From positions 2,121,587 to 2,185,586 of the forward strand of contig NW_020170384.1 of the NCBI RefSeq assembly GCF_000524195.1: 64,000 nucleotides of DNA, given 5' to 3'. Position numbers and translations under genes: made by a program. Every line of letters starts with the position of its first letter. The stretch's first letter is position 1. The notes under the pieces were generated by a model, which saw only the letters and a list, made by a program, of their open reading frames with translations, had not been told where the DNA came from and made no database searches. Source of the DNA: Echinococcus granulosus. Its lineage: Eukaryota > Platyhelminthes > Cestoda > Cyclophyllidea > Taeniidae. Shown piece after piece: positions 47,201-58,297 of this stretch.

Positions 47201-50200
47201 CGTGATCATAATGAACTCGATTTACACAAGTTGTTTTGAGACATCAAAAAATGTTATGGCTGCATTTACTCTTGTTTTTCGCAGAACCTTACTGATTGCT
47301 TGCAGTTACTCATTCATGTGTATACACTTCTCAGCGGCTCCTACTACCGAGGCTAGAAACCCTTTCTTACTGCTATCGTAGAGTTGATAATCTCTCACCT
47401 TTCTACTTTTTTATTGAAGATACGCTCTGGTGGAGGTGGATCCTCATGCGAAGGGTCGAAAACAGTGGGATGAATGTGAAAATACGGCAGGAAAGCCCAT
47501 CCCTGGTTATTTCTACCGTGTTTGTCACTATCCAAAAGTTGTTCTCTCTCTCCATGATCGAGGTATTTCTTCCATACCTCTACCCTACTTATAGGGCCTG
47601 AGTAACCTATTTGATTTATTTTATCATATTTTCCTTCTTTAAACTTCTCTGTTTTGCTTATGTACCAAAGCTTTGAGTTGTCACCGATGTTGTCGTTATT
47701 GCTAATGTCGTTTTTTTTTTTTCGCTTCTTAGCTCAGCAGATGAAGGTGCAGGACTCGCAGACTTCGGTGACGGGCGAGAAGGGCTATAGCATGACGCGG
47801 GCGACTCACAGCGTACACACCGGCACGTGGTACTATGAGGCCACCATCACTGACCACCCCGAGGGCTCAGCCACGCGCATCGGCTGGTCACAACTTATGG
47901 GTTAGCCACACCCCCCCCCTTCCCACCTCGTCTACCTTCCTTTATTGTTCCCATTTCCACCAAAACTTGGGACTAAGACTTTGTCAGCTGGATATGCTAA
48001 ACAGTATGGAACGAAAGCGATTGCTTTGAAACTAGATAAGCTTTAGGCTCTTATCTAAGGTACATAATGCTTCTACTAACACGGTTTATTATTGTTTATA
48101 AAATTGTTTTAGCTCAACTCCTTTAACCATATCCATAAGATCCCTAGAAGCAAAGGCCCAAACTATTCAATTCCCCATTCAGGTAACCTACAGGCTCCCT
48201 GTGGCTACGACAAATTTAGCTACTCCTGGCGGTCACGTCTGGGCACGGTTTTTCACAATTCGCGAGGCAAGCACTACGCTGAGTCGGGCTACACCAAAGG
48301 CGATGTAATCGGTTGTCTCATCCACTTACCAAAAGTGGACTCTGCTGACATGATCCCCTCCACCGCCGGCGTCCACGCCCTCCCCTCTGGTCCCATTAAA
48401 CACAACAAATCAGGGTTAAAAAGTGAATTTGCTAGGGTGAAGCCCTTGACAGAAGCACCGCTGATTAACTATCTTCCAGAGACGTACAAAGATCGGGTAT
48501 CTCTTCATTTTTTATCTTTTAAACAAATTGCTTCACATATGCGGTACTGAAGAATTTATAAGGCATAGTAGAGATGGACTGAAAGTCCAATGACTTCGAT
48601 GCTGGCCATTATGCAGAACTCATAGACGTGGTTCTGATAGTCTTTTTCTTTTCACGAATCTTCCTCATATGACGTTGAAGCGCAGTATCCATCCAGTGAA
48701 GTCGAGGTTGTTTTTATAGTGTATACCGAATCTGGCATCACTTCGGCGTTTAAATAATTTATGAAGATGCTAGAGGGCTTGCGACCCTGGGAGATGGATT
48801 GGGGGACTAGCAACTTCGGTATCATGGGCAGAGATCATGTCGCCGTGTAGATCAAATCTCAGGTAACGAAGTATGCGCAGTCTCTTTTTTAAAGTGTCCT
48901 TGCCAGTGCTCTACATGGTTAATTTTTTGCTTTAACCTTCAGAAACCTTCCATTAAATTGCAATCAATATCGAGACAGGTGGTACATGCTTTTCTGGACG
49001 AACTGCATTGGAAGATACCTTTGAAAGTTCATATTAAAAGGTGGATAATATACAGTGACCGCGTTCCATATGTCAATCGCTTATCCCATGGAAACTCGTC
49101 AAAGAGTGTTTTCAGAGGTACCGTGTCCTTGGAGAATGACCATGAACCAGCGCATTTGTGGGAGAAGCGTAGGCGATTTTCTTAGGGTGATCTTGGTTCA
49201 TTAAGAACTCGAGATAGGGCTAGTTACCACAAGTCACTGCTATTGCAATAGTCCCTCTATTGTGTATTTCGGCGGGTTAAGGTTTCCGTGGCGATTGACC
49301 TCATTCATTCTGCGACTTTTGACATGGTGTCCGGCCAGTGAAGTCAAAGTTGTTGCTCTTTTGATTAGGTTAACTACATCCGTCGCCAGTGTGTTATCTG
49401 AATCATTTCCGTATGCTTGTGGAATGGGGATGGTCAAAACTCGACGCCACCGTGTTGACTACAAGGGACCCGCATGGTTAATTATGAAATAAACCCAAGC
49501 ATAATTCTAATGCACAATAGGTAGTCAAAAAATTAACATATACGACTGAGAAGAAATGGGGCTGGATATTCACCAGCCAGTCTTCAGAATTTTTATAGCT
49601 TGCCCCGTAATTCACTTTTTTTTCAATGTTTTGTAGCCCCTGATAAAATTCCGCAACTACTACTACTTCGAGGAGAAGGGTGATCCACAGGCATTGGAGA
49701 AACAATTGCAGCCTTTGCCACGAAGCAAGGTAATCTTTATGCTCCCATTCTTAATTCAGTCGTTTGCACTTTCTTTTCAAGGTGACTGCTTGAAAAAGTT
49801 ATCAGCTAGGTATGTCAAGTTCATGGGCTTTCAAAGTGTGAAAAAATCTGCTATATGTGAAATTTTGTGAGATATTTAGTGTTGCTTCAAATGCCCATCC
49901 GAATCACATTTGTAAATCATTGTGACATCAGCTTGTCATTTATAGCACCATGCATGGGTTTGGATGTAATATATTTCTGCATACTTTTACGTAAATCAAA
50001 TGTAAGGTGTATTTCCAAGTTTATCTTGGTAACATTTTGATTGAAAACCGTTAAGTTTTATGCCAATGCCTACTTTGCAAATTAAGGATTTTCGTTAAAA
50101 GTCCTTTTTAATTAATAATTTACTTTGGTTGTAAAAGTATGCTTTGAAATGGATATTTCTGGCTGCTAATTTTGATTGCTGCGGCGCCCAAGTCATCTCT

Positions 50201-51172
50201 GAAGTCGTAATAAGGCATGCCAGTGTAGAGGAATAGTTTGTTATTTGGGTGGAGGAGGGCTGACTGGCCGTAGCTGTAGATGCAAGCCCACGGCACCAAG
50301 ATGTTAATGGAATTCGCGGACACTCGAGAGCCTACGAAGTCAGGTACACATTTAAACAAATATCTTTCATTACACCTTCTGTAGATTGTTTTTTACCGCA
50401 ACGGTGAATGTCTTGGCGTGGCCTTTCGTGACATATACGCAGGTGCGTACTACCCGGCCATTTCCATCTACAAATCGGCTACCGTCTCGGTCAATTTCGG
50501 GCCCGACTTCAAATATCCCCCTCAGGAGTCGGAGAACTGGCTACCAGTGGGTTTTGCGTCCTGCTTTCAGTTGTAAAATTTCATCTCTCACTTGTGTTGT
50601 TCGGTCATATGTAGAGCAGGTTAATGACGATACGAAAGATCTATTTAGTGTAAAGACTTATTTTAAAAGTAAACTACTCAAATTCGGCTACGTGTTCACT
50701 GTGTTCACGTCTGTCCCGTATGGCCTAAGTGTTGCAATTCGTGTCTCCGATGATACAGAATTTTTAGGGCTACTTGATTTATTATTAACAGAATAGAAAT
50801 GCCGACTGTATTGGAAGTGGGTTCTGAATTGTTAGGGTTCCTGGCAATATCAGATGGAGGTGTTTCACCAATTTTCGACATTTCTACTGGTTCTACACAT
50901 TTCGTCGCATTTGTTAATTATGGTAAAAGAGCTTGCAAATGTGTAATTTTGCTGATTTCTAGAACAGTTGAGAAGGAATAGGGGAAATTTTCACGTACCG
51001 AGAGAGTGAAATGTTGACACCTTTATTTTTGCGTCTCATTCACCAGATGTCAGCACGACGTGAAAGCGCAGAGATTGAACAGACAATGGCAGACATGCTG
51101 TACCTCCTGGCAAACGATCGACTCATTGAACACCTCATGAAGGAATGCAACAGCCAAGCAGCTGCCAAGTAA
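44107..51172 (+). CDS. ASH2L: ASH2L orthologue, complete, 11 exons
   Basis: ASH2L is a core nuclear subunit of the MLL/SET1 (COMPASS) complexes that methylate histone H3 Lys4, acting with WDR5, RBBP5 and DPY30. The spliced model is 1950 bp, 649 codons plus stop (human 628 residues), in frame at every junction. Order: a PHD finger with all eight ligands (C36, C38, C51, C54, H59, C62, C81, C84); a winged-helix segment ([28 protein letters not shown]); a Gly/Ser-rich linker; GIPLDHP and [13 protein letters not shown]; a split SPRY domain ([66 protein letters not shown]); and a C-terminal DPY30-binding helix ([11 protein letters not shown]). The SPRY loop after IHLP carries an insert of about 38 residues. 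A short exon after residue 178 may have been missed. Confidence 0.92.
44254..44343 (+). CDS. ASH2L: ASH2L exon 2: PHD finger
   Basis: Entered at ATTTAG|C, it reads [20 protein letters not shown] then [10 protein letters not shown]. Acceptor choice was settled by the C-x2-C-Y-R-W-F-H-x2-C pattern typical of ASH2 PHD fingers; the later TTTCAG is in frame but would delete the loop. Donor GTAAGA, then a 33-bp intron. Confidence 0.78.
44377..44641 (+). CDS. ASH2L: ASH2L exon 3: end of PHD and winged helix
   Basis: Begins after ATTTAG with [16 protein letters not shown], matching the S-C-L-P-F-M-T-N-Y-S-F-H-C-x2-C of vertebrate ASH2L. It continues with [37 protein letters not shown] and [12 protein letters not shown]. 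Donor GTAATT, then a 35-bp intron. Confidence 0.88.
44677..44742 (+). CDS. ASH2L: ASH2L exon 4
   Basis: 22 codons, phase 0 both sides, between TTGTAG and [26 protein letters not shown], then CQ. It occupies the place of the vertebrate S-K-E-R-D-V-F-L-V-K segment but is diverged. The following intron is 1.8 kb and may hide another small exon. Confidence 0.6.
44743..46548 (+). other. ASH2L intron 4, 1.8 kb
   Basis: AT-rich, with the vertebrate Y-P-K-F-G-L-L-D-Q segment unaccounted for. A phase-0 open stretch after CACATTAG (45139 onward, [17 protein letters not shown]) was considered, but it has no donor that keeps frame with the next exon. Confidence 0.5.
46549..46958 (+). CDS. ASH2L: ASH2L exon 5: Gly/Ser-rich linker
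   Basis: Opens [20 protein letters not shown] (vertebrate D-L-S-N-I-G-P-A-Y). It then has a Gly/Ser/Ala-rich region with basic spots (FLRKGGQ, RSTRRST) and ends [17 protein letters not shown], the conserved lead-in to the SPRY region. Donor GTAAAG, phase 2. Confidence 0.88.
47420..47562 (+). CDS. ASH2L: ASH2L exon 6
   Basis: Reads [20 protein letters not shown] then [20 protein letters not shown] and VLSLHDR, matching Y-I-L-A-E-x-D-P-H-A, W-A-G-K-P-I-P-G-D-L-Y-R and L-A-L-H-D-R of vertebrate ASH2L. Phase 2 in, phase 1 out. Confidence 0.92.
47733..47900 (+). CDS. ASH2L: ASH2L exon 7: start of SPRY domain
   Basis: Reads [40 protein letters not shown] and [10 protein letters not shown]. The V-x-G-E-K-G-Y-S-M and R-x-G-W-S-Q signatures are diagnostic of ASH2L. 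Donor GTTAGC, phase 1. A run of nine C at 47911-47919 sits just inside the next intron. Confidence 0.93.
48183..48496 (+). CDS. ASH2L: ASH2L exon 8: SPRY core with loop insert
   Basis: Reads [40 protein letters not shown], then an insert ([17 protein letters not shown] and on to VKPLTEAPL), then LPETYKDR. Human ASH2L goes almost directly from the I-N-L-P to L-P-D-T-Y-K-D-K, so about 38 residues are extra here. Phase 1 in, phase 0 out. Confidence 0.93.
48497..49636 (+). other. ASH2L intron 8, 1.1 kb
   Basis: Contains open frames of about 75 codons (48958-49185, 49262-49492) with no splice or family support. The sequence is GC-richer than other introns and may include an old repeat (a CCAGTGAAGTC motif occurs at about 48697 and 49335). 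Confidence 0.4.
49637..49729 (+). CDS. ASH2L: ASH2L exon 9
   Basis: 31 codons, phase 0: [20 protein letters not shown], then [11 protein letters not shown]; vertebrate A-L-I-K-F-K-S-Y-L-Y-F-E-E-K. Acceptor TTTTGTAG, donor GTAATC. Confidence 0.9.
50385..50546 (+). CDS. ASH2L: ASH2L exon 10: end of SPRY
   Basis: [46 protein letters not shown]; matches the I-I-F-Y-K-N-G and F-P-A-I-S-L-Y-K-S-x-T-V-S-I-N-F-G-P of the family. Donor GTGGGT after CCA, phase 0. Confidence 0.92.
51047..51172 (+). CDS. ASH2L: ASH2L exon 11 (terminal): DPY30-binding helix
   Basis: [20 protein letters not shown], then [20 protein letters not shown] and stop TAA 51170-51172. The E-x-T-x-A-D-x-L-Y pattern corresponds to the vertebrate E-H-T-L-A-D-V-L-Y-H segment that contacts DPY30. 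The tail after it differs from the vertebrate one. Confidence 0.9.
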   Translation: MSARRESAEIEQTMADMLYLLANDRLIEHLMKECNSQAAAK

Positions 51173-51464
51173 AGCCATTTCAGACTTTGTGCGAAAGCTG
51201 TGTCCTGGCTGATATATCCTTCCCGTTTTTGGCATTGTTCCCACGTGCCCTCTTTTCTACTCACCTCGGTGTCTACAAGTGAAGCTTTTTGTACTTACGG
51301 TGGCTCATTTTATTTTCCCTTTTATTGTGCTTGAGCCCTTACCTCAACAGGTACTGATATTGGCATAGTGTATACCATAGTTGGGTGGGAAGAGTCCAAA
51401 GTGTCAACTCGCCGGGTTAGCTGTGTAGTGAATTTCACTTTTATCGAAATTGTGAAGGCATCTA
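51173..51464. other. ASH2L 3' flank up to assembly gap
   Basis: T-rich 3' flank, probably 3' UTR. No AATAAA before the gap; one lies at 51973-51978 after it. Confidence 0.4.
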
Positions 51465-51564
51465 NNNNNNNNNNNNNNNNNNNNNNNNNNNNNNNNNNNN
51501 NNNNNNNNNNNNNNNNNNNNNNNNNNNNNNNNNNNNNNNNNNNNNNNNNNNNNNNNNNNNNNNN
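51465..51564. other. Assembly gap (100 N) with identical 13-bp flanks
   Basis: The 13 bases before the gap (51452-51464, GTGAAGGCATCTA) are repeated exactly as the first 13 after it (51565-51577). The two contigs probably overlap and the gap may be false. Confidence 0.98.
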
Positions 51565-52354
51565 GTGAAGGCATCTACGGTTGAAGAAGTTAAAGGACGT
51601 TTGAGCAAATTTAGCTTCAATTCAGGAAGACTAATTATGCCATTTCCAGTTAGCTTACGAGAATAACGTGGGGGGGAGGGGATTTGTGGAAGCGGGTCTC
51701 TGTGCCACTGCTGAGGGAGCCAAGTGACAGATGGATTCCAAACATTAATTCAAGTTTTATAGGGTAATCATGATGTGTGGCAGCATTGACTGTGTTGAGT
51801 GTAATTAAGAAACCAGTAAGAAGGTAGTGCCATTCGCATACGGAGTTGACAAGGGGGAACTTTTCATTAGCCAAAGGTGTGTACTTACGTCGCCTTTGCT
51901 TAAAAGTTAGCAGTCATCAAAATCCACTACACTTCACTATCGTCAACAAAACTCACTAATCGCAGAGAATTAAATAAAACTAACTGAAATTCTTAATCGG
52001 AATCTATTTTCCTTTTCTTAAAGTTGGCAACCACGTATTCCTACCTTGAGGGAATTCACTTCCATCTCAGTGTCAGGCACGCGCAGAGACTGAACACATT
52101 ACTAAGTAATAAATTTATTTAATTTCCAAATATAGTATTTCCAGTAAAATTCGCAAATCAGGTCAAAAGGTGATGACATAATAGCACAAAGTCCCAATTT
52201 GAGTATGTGGAAGTGGATATACTGGAGTAGCACTTAAGGCTTTTGACTTAAAACAAGTGCCTAATAATGACTTTCGGTATCAGATCTACTTTATTTGGCT
52301 AATAAGAATAAAGCAATTAACTCATTTCAAAGCAACTCCATATACAAAGCAACC
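51565..52354. other. Intergenic, nothing recognised
   Basis: AT-rich sequence between the gap and the next LTR element. Contains AATAAA at 51973-51978, which could serve ASH2L. Confidence 0.4.
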
Positions 52355-53435
52355 ATAAGGGCTTTGAGACTTCCCTGAGGGTGAAAAAAGACGCATTACT
52401 GAGGTCGAGTATGTATTGCCAACGTACGGAAGGAATAGGGGGGCTTTAAGTGCCCGCGAAACAGAAACGACGAATTAAACAAATGACCAAGATATTACAT
52501 ATCCCCTTCCCCTCCTTTTTCAGTGTCGTTATTAACGACTACCCAGGTCAAACTCTCCTGTTGGCCACCATAATATATTCGGTGCTCTAAGGAAAAACAC
52601 CCATGGACGAACCGCGTTAGCCATCAAATATGCGTTCAACTCAGAAAATACTTGACTGCAATGTCGCTAATTCTATTCGTCAAATCTACTAGATTTGAAT
52701 AGCAGTCCTGCTTGGGAACTGTAACGAGGGGAGGCGGGTGGTGCGGCTATCTCGTATGTCCACCACAAGTTGTAAGAACGCTAGCCTAAAGGCAGTCATT
52801 TGATAAGAGACAGATTTTAAAATACCTGCTTAAGAATAATGTTTCATGTTTATTCCCTCTTAACACTTTGTTCTCACTTTACCGCCGACCAGTTGTACTA
52901 CTATCTGGGTTCTGCCTAGCTAGTAATGATGAGGAAGACGAGGTAACGCGTGTTCACTGTATTGAGATCATTATACAAGCACGCTAGGCAGCTTTGTAAG
53001 GAAATTTTTAAATTTTTTCAAGTCTAGTGTTGCCTCAGTTGTTAATGGCATTCCTACAGAACACGGATTTGGGGTATTAGCCGAAGGTAGGGGTCATTTT
53101 CAACCCTTCCGTTAGGGGTGATTAAAGATTCCCCCATCTGCAGTATGAGCCCCTTTTCCGTCACGTTAATGTTTAGGATTCCTTAATGGAAATTAGGGTG
53201 AATGTCCTTCACTATCGGGTTTGCTTCCCACTGCCACTAATGTAGCACTCCGAGACTACCTTGAAGACGAAAGAATACATAATACTTGGGTAGACTAGGT
53301 ATTGCTGAAGTTGAGAAGGGCTGAGGGGCTAGTGACAAGGCATGGCGGCCATACTGCCCAGTGGAATTACAGAAGCGGAGTCTTCAGTGCTTACAAAACC
53401 AAATGAAGAATTAATCGAATATATCACCAAATAAA
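52355..53435 (-). mobile_element. TRIM-like non-coding LTR element, copy 2
   Basis: LTRs lie at about 52355-52499 (shortened) and 53241-53435. On the + strand the inner LTR opens TGTAGCACTCCGAGACTACC and carries TGAAGACGAAAGAATACATA and ACTTGGGTAGACTAGG. On the - strand the purine tract AAAAAGGAGGGGAAGGGG (reverse complement of about 52502-52519) sits right before an LTR starting TGTAATATCTTGG. AGTGGCAGTGGGAAGC follows the other LTR end (CTACATT). The internal part matches copy 1 along its length. No coding frame is present. Confidence 0.7.
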
Positions 53436-56400
53436 AAGTTATGCCTTCGTTTACGCTAAAAATTTCTAACCATACCAAATGAGTGCTTATCCCTCCGGAG
53501 GCCCGCCACCTGTAAGTGATGCATCACTACGTTTTTGACTTACCAAATTTCCAGTCTGTACTTCGGTGTGATTTAAAAAGAAGTTGATGCGTTTAATCCC
53601 TTTAAAAAATGCATAGAAAATAGCAAAAAGAATAAGATATCTAGCCTTCATTTTTTTACCACGCATAATCCGTCTCAGGAACAATAAGGAGTACCCCCAA
53701 TCAAGTGCACACACTGGTGTTTTGCCATAATTAGCCAATATATTTGTTTTTTTTTTAATCAAAATTCGTATTCCTTTCTTTGGATGATTGAATCCTTTCT
53801 CACTGCGTCAATGTTCTAAATGTCAGTGAATCCAATTAATTTCTTATATTCCTCTTTAATTCTATGACCGGACTCCTCAACTACTTTACTTGCAATTTGT
53901 CGTCTAACTTCATTGTTTAACAAGAGACGAAATAATTTTGAAGTATTACTTACCATTTGCCATAGTAAGTAATATACTGTGCTCCCAACTGAGACGAGTA
54001 AAACATTCGCCTGTTAGAATGTGCTTACTGCTTAAGCACTGAGTTGAAGGAGAAGTGTTTTTGTAAGTTCGCTTCTGTATTCGGACGGCAGATGGTGCAA
54101 AGTTTGCCACCATCTGGAGAAGTTTACTTCCACTACAGTTCTCTACTCCGTACTGGCGCCTCGCAGACTAGGCCATCTCTTCCTTATAGTCGGTCTGTAC
54201 CCTGTGTAAACACGTTATTCACGCCTGTGTTTATAAAGTCGGGCTCATGTTGGATCAATTTTTTGTTCCCTTAGAGGACAAAATCACTAGCATCTCGATT
54301 TCCGAAAGTGAAAAATGAGAATTCATATATTCTCACACGCGAGTGAAGGAACACTAAAATTTGCGCTTATTAGAGTCGTTCATTTTGCTTTATTCTCAAT
54401 GTGAAAATGTTTTGGAAAAATGCTATAAATTAGGAAGGTCTCAGTTTATCTGAGACCAACACAACATTAAGGGTAGATCTAATGAAACATATGTGGCAAT
54501 AAATACGGGAACTATGCAAGGCATCTTGGACAAGATCCGTCCTTTGGTTTACCACATTGTCGATACAATTATGCAGGTTTCAAAAGACAACTGGCCCCTA
54601 TGACTCTTACCGTCGCAGTTTACTTATTTTTCTTTGACCAAATAAATTATGAGCTTTAATTATTATTCATCGCAAATAATCATGGCTTAAAATTTAGTCT
54701 TGAGTTCTGCTGACTGTTGTGAACAAATGCTTGTGCAATTGCATATTTAGCTACGCAGGCCTTTTGGTCTCCGGGGTTCATACATCCGCTTTGGTAGTAT
54801 GGTTGAAAGACGATGACTACAGCCTCTCAACCCTTCTGTACACTGATAAGAAGCTATTCCACCAAAGCGATATGCCTTCAGAGTATACGCAGAGCAGTAA
54901 GTGCACCAAGTCGAAATGCTACAGGTTGAAGGTATCTGTTATGATTAGTTTGATCTGCAAAATTCTTCACAGTAGGGTTAGGATGGCGTCTGCTTCTGTG
55001 AAGTCATGGGTTACGAGCTTCACACATTCACCACTCTTGTAATGAGATCATGGACTAACAAATAAATTCAAAGTTAGAGGAGAGTTTGTTATAGGTCTCT
55101 GGAATCACCGATTTACATCATGGTAAGGGAACATGGCACTCCTCTTCATCAGGCTCCTTTCGGGAAGTTTCTCTCCAAAAATCAATCTCTTCGTTGTGAA
55201 ATACCTTGCAGCACTCAACTCACTTTCTTGAATAGATTCTTCCCCCACACAGTTCACGTAGCAAAACCGCGGCATATACTACCCATTAATGAAGTTGGAC
55301 TGCTTCACTTTTAATTCTAGTTCACCAAGAAATTCTTTGTGGCCATGATATCGGAGTCATTACTGAAGTCGTCAAGGAGGATGCTTAAAAGTAAAAGGAC
55401 TTATAGAACAATTCGCTATTTGGTTTGGCGTGATTCAACTAAGTGGGTTCTTTAGTCTCTACACCTTATGTTCTCGTCTTATTTTCATGACCTTCCAAAC
55501 ACTCTAGCTTCATTCAAACAAACGAAGTTTTATAATTTTATAAGTGAGTTCCTTTTTCCAAATTTAGGACAGTGTTCACTTAAAACTCAAAAGTGCAGTT
55601 CTATTGTTAAATACAAGCAAGAAATCTGTGATTAGGCTAAACAAGATTAATGATATGGGCCTAGATGTAGATTGATCTTGGAGATACTGAAAGCACTGTG
55701 ACGAAAAAAGCACCGTTAATTGTTTGTTTAATGCACTGCTTAAATATCGGGACATTAGGAGCTTCGCCATTGTAAGTCAGCTGGGTGGCGTGGCCTCTAG
55801 GCCATCCCAGTTGCATATTCTTTCTGATTACTGTGTTTTCTTTGGTCCTTAGAGAAGTCTCAGTGCACTGCACACCGAACTTGGGCCCCTACAAAGGACT
55901 AAGAAACACAGTGAAATTTATTTTTAAATAGAATTGTACTAACATTTACTGGCGATTTAATTTACAGCCTGTATATGCACCCAAATCATACCTCATCTCT
56001 TTACGCGTTTTTCTTGTTTTGAAATCAAGTCACTTAGCTTACTTATTACTTGTTTAGAATGAGTACAAAATCAGTACAAGCAACAACTACAATATGTGCC
56101 TATCGTAATACTTAATTGAGATGCAAATAAAAACAAAACACGTCTATTTGGACTTTTAAGAATTCGAGCTCATGGTCTAAAAGCAGCCAATGAACACTGA
56201 GATCGGTAATCTTCTGCCTGGAGTGGAAAACTAGTGGACACTGACAGACGACACAACTAGCTGCGAAGCTGAGAACTGGTGTTTGAGCCGTGCTTTTAAA
56301 GTCCATTTCTCCATCCTAACTGTTGGCTAAATATATTTGTTAGTTACAGTTCTAGACGTAATTTTTTAATAAACTTAACCAGTTGTTTTATTACCTCCTC

Positions 56401-58297
56401 AGTGAATAAATGTGTTTAGTATGCAAATCAAGTCATATAAATGGGAGACAATTTCAGACGTAATTATAAATAGGGAACTCTAGTGCAACATCAGAGTAGT
56501 GTTTTTAGGATGGAACATATTTTAAAAGAGGAGATGAATTCAGATATCCGCTACTTTGAGCCGACATTTTGATTGCCTTATAACCCGATGGCTTAGACAG
56601 CTATAGCGAATAGCCTATTATTAGTCCCGGCAGCTATAATTCTAAGGTAAGTTAATCAAACTTCTAAGTGATATCTGATAAAGGGAAACTGTAACCCATA
56701 ATCAAAATCCCAACGAAGCAGTTTAGTGACAAAAATGAGCAAATTCGTAGATAAAATATCAAGATTTCGATGAGGAAAGTGATCTTATGCGTACAGCCGT
56801 CAGTCACTAAAAACTTCTAAAAACTGGTTTCTCTCCTTCAAGTCAAGGTTCTTGGTAGGTGTCTCCCCTACACGAATCCACTCCGTTGGTGTTTACGTAT
56901 TTGCTAAGGTGACAAATCTCAATCCCCCACATTCCCTATCACACTCCAGTCCACATTCCAAATGAAATGCATCAAGAGATGGCACATTGCCGCTAAAACA
57001 CTCTCCTTGAATAGCAATTCCTTAAGTACTCAGATCGCGTGAATCGCCTACTTGGTGTTGATCTAAATTACTCCTCTCCTAGGGGATACGTAAGACACCC
57101 TTGTCCTCTGTACAGACCTGCAATCGGAGGCGGCAATGCCAAAAGCTCACTTCTAGGCAATCGTAGAAGCCAAGTTGGACCTGGTAGCTAGTCGACTAAT
57201 GGTTTCATAGTCGCATGGCTTGAAGGTGAGGCGTTGCTGTGCCGAGTTGCAGCGAGTTGCATCGACCTACTCCTCTAACTTATATTATGCATCGTTTACA
57301 AGCCACCACTGTGTTCGATGACCGGCTTGGCCACGGTTTGGACTGTTTTCTCATCCTCATAATCACTTCAGGGTTGAAGTCAATGGTAGAATCGCTTTCT
57401 TTCGTTCTGGATTAAGTTTAATTATGAGTGGTGTTAGGACACCACGACACGCAATATCTTCTACTTAGGTTTAAGGTGATGTCCGGGTGGAGAGATAAGT
57501 GCACTGTCCAAAGCTTTTGTTCGATGTCTACCCAAAAAATGGCATTATCTACGCTATAAAACAGGCAACTGTTAAAAGCCAATTCTGATATTTGTGATTT
57601 TTCAAACTCAAAAACGACAAAAATAGACGTAAAGGTGTGTTGGGAAACGAGCTTGTTGACAATAAACTTGGGTCATTTATGTTGTGTAAATATCCAAAGG
57701 CGTATACATTTGGAAGAAGCCATTGCCTCACAGAAAGTTAAACATGTTCACCAACGGCAAACCGGCAAAGTTAGGTTATCTAGGGGTAACAGCTGCTTAA
57801 ATGACCTAAACCATGGAAATTATACAACCTAATAATTGACAGTTTCTTGTAGTTACGCCGATTTACCTCTCTAATCAGGTATCTTGTAGTCCTCATTCTC
57901 TTTTCTCCTGGTTGCACATATTATTAATTAAAAATATGCACATCAATTAGATTTATAAAAGCATGCTTTGGTCGGTTAAAATCAGTTTTAAAGTGGTGCA
58001 TTATTCCTAACCTCTTGGTACTAATAACAAATTGACATTCTTATAGTGCAATACTAAGGATTTGTTTGTTACAAGCAGGAGCTTTGGGAGTTCTTGCATG
58101 ATTTAATTTCCTCTTGTGTACATCACTCAATCTATTCTCCCGTGTCTTCCCTAAACAGAATCACTTAATTAGTAGGGCTCAGCAATTTCTCGTGGTAGAA
58201 CGCAAAGCTCCTGCCAATACGTGCTCATATACAAGTTTGTGAAATTAAAAGGAGGTCTCAAGGGTTGTCTGATATTTTGTTAAAATTTTTCCTGGTT
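53436..58297. other. Intergenic, 4.9 kb
   Basis: No coding exon recognised. About 54700-54900 resembles the central part of the family LTR on the + strand (GGTCTCCGGGGTTCATAC, CTCTCAACCCTTCTGTACA) but lacks clear ends. GC-richer blocks at about 56820-57400 look like unrelated old repeats. Confidence 0.4.

Noticed and set aside
54700..54900. Possible further LTR copy on the + strand
   Set aside because: Shares the central LTR motifs but neither end, PBS nor purine tract could be located, so it was mentioned only as a possible fragment.
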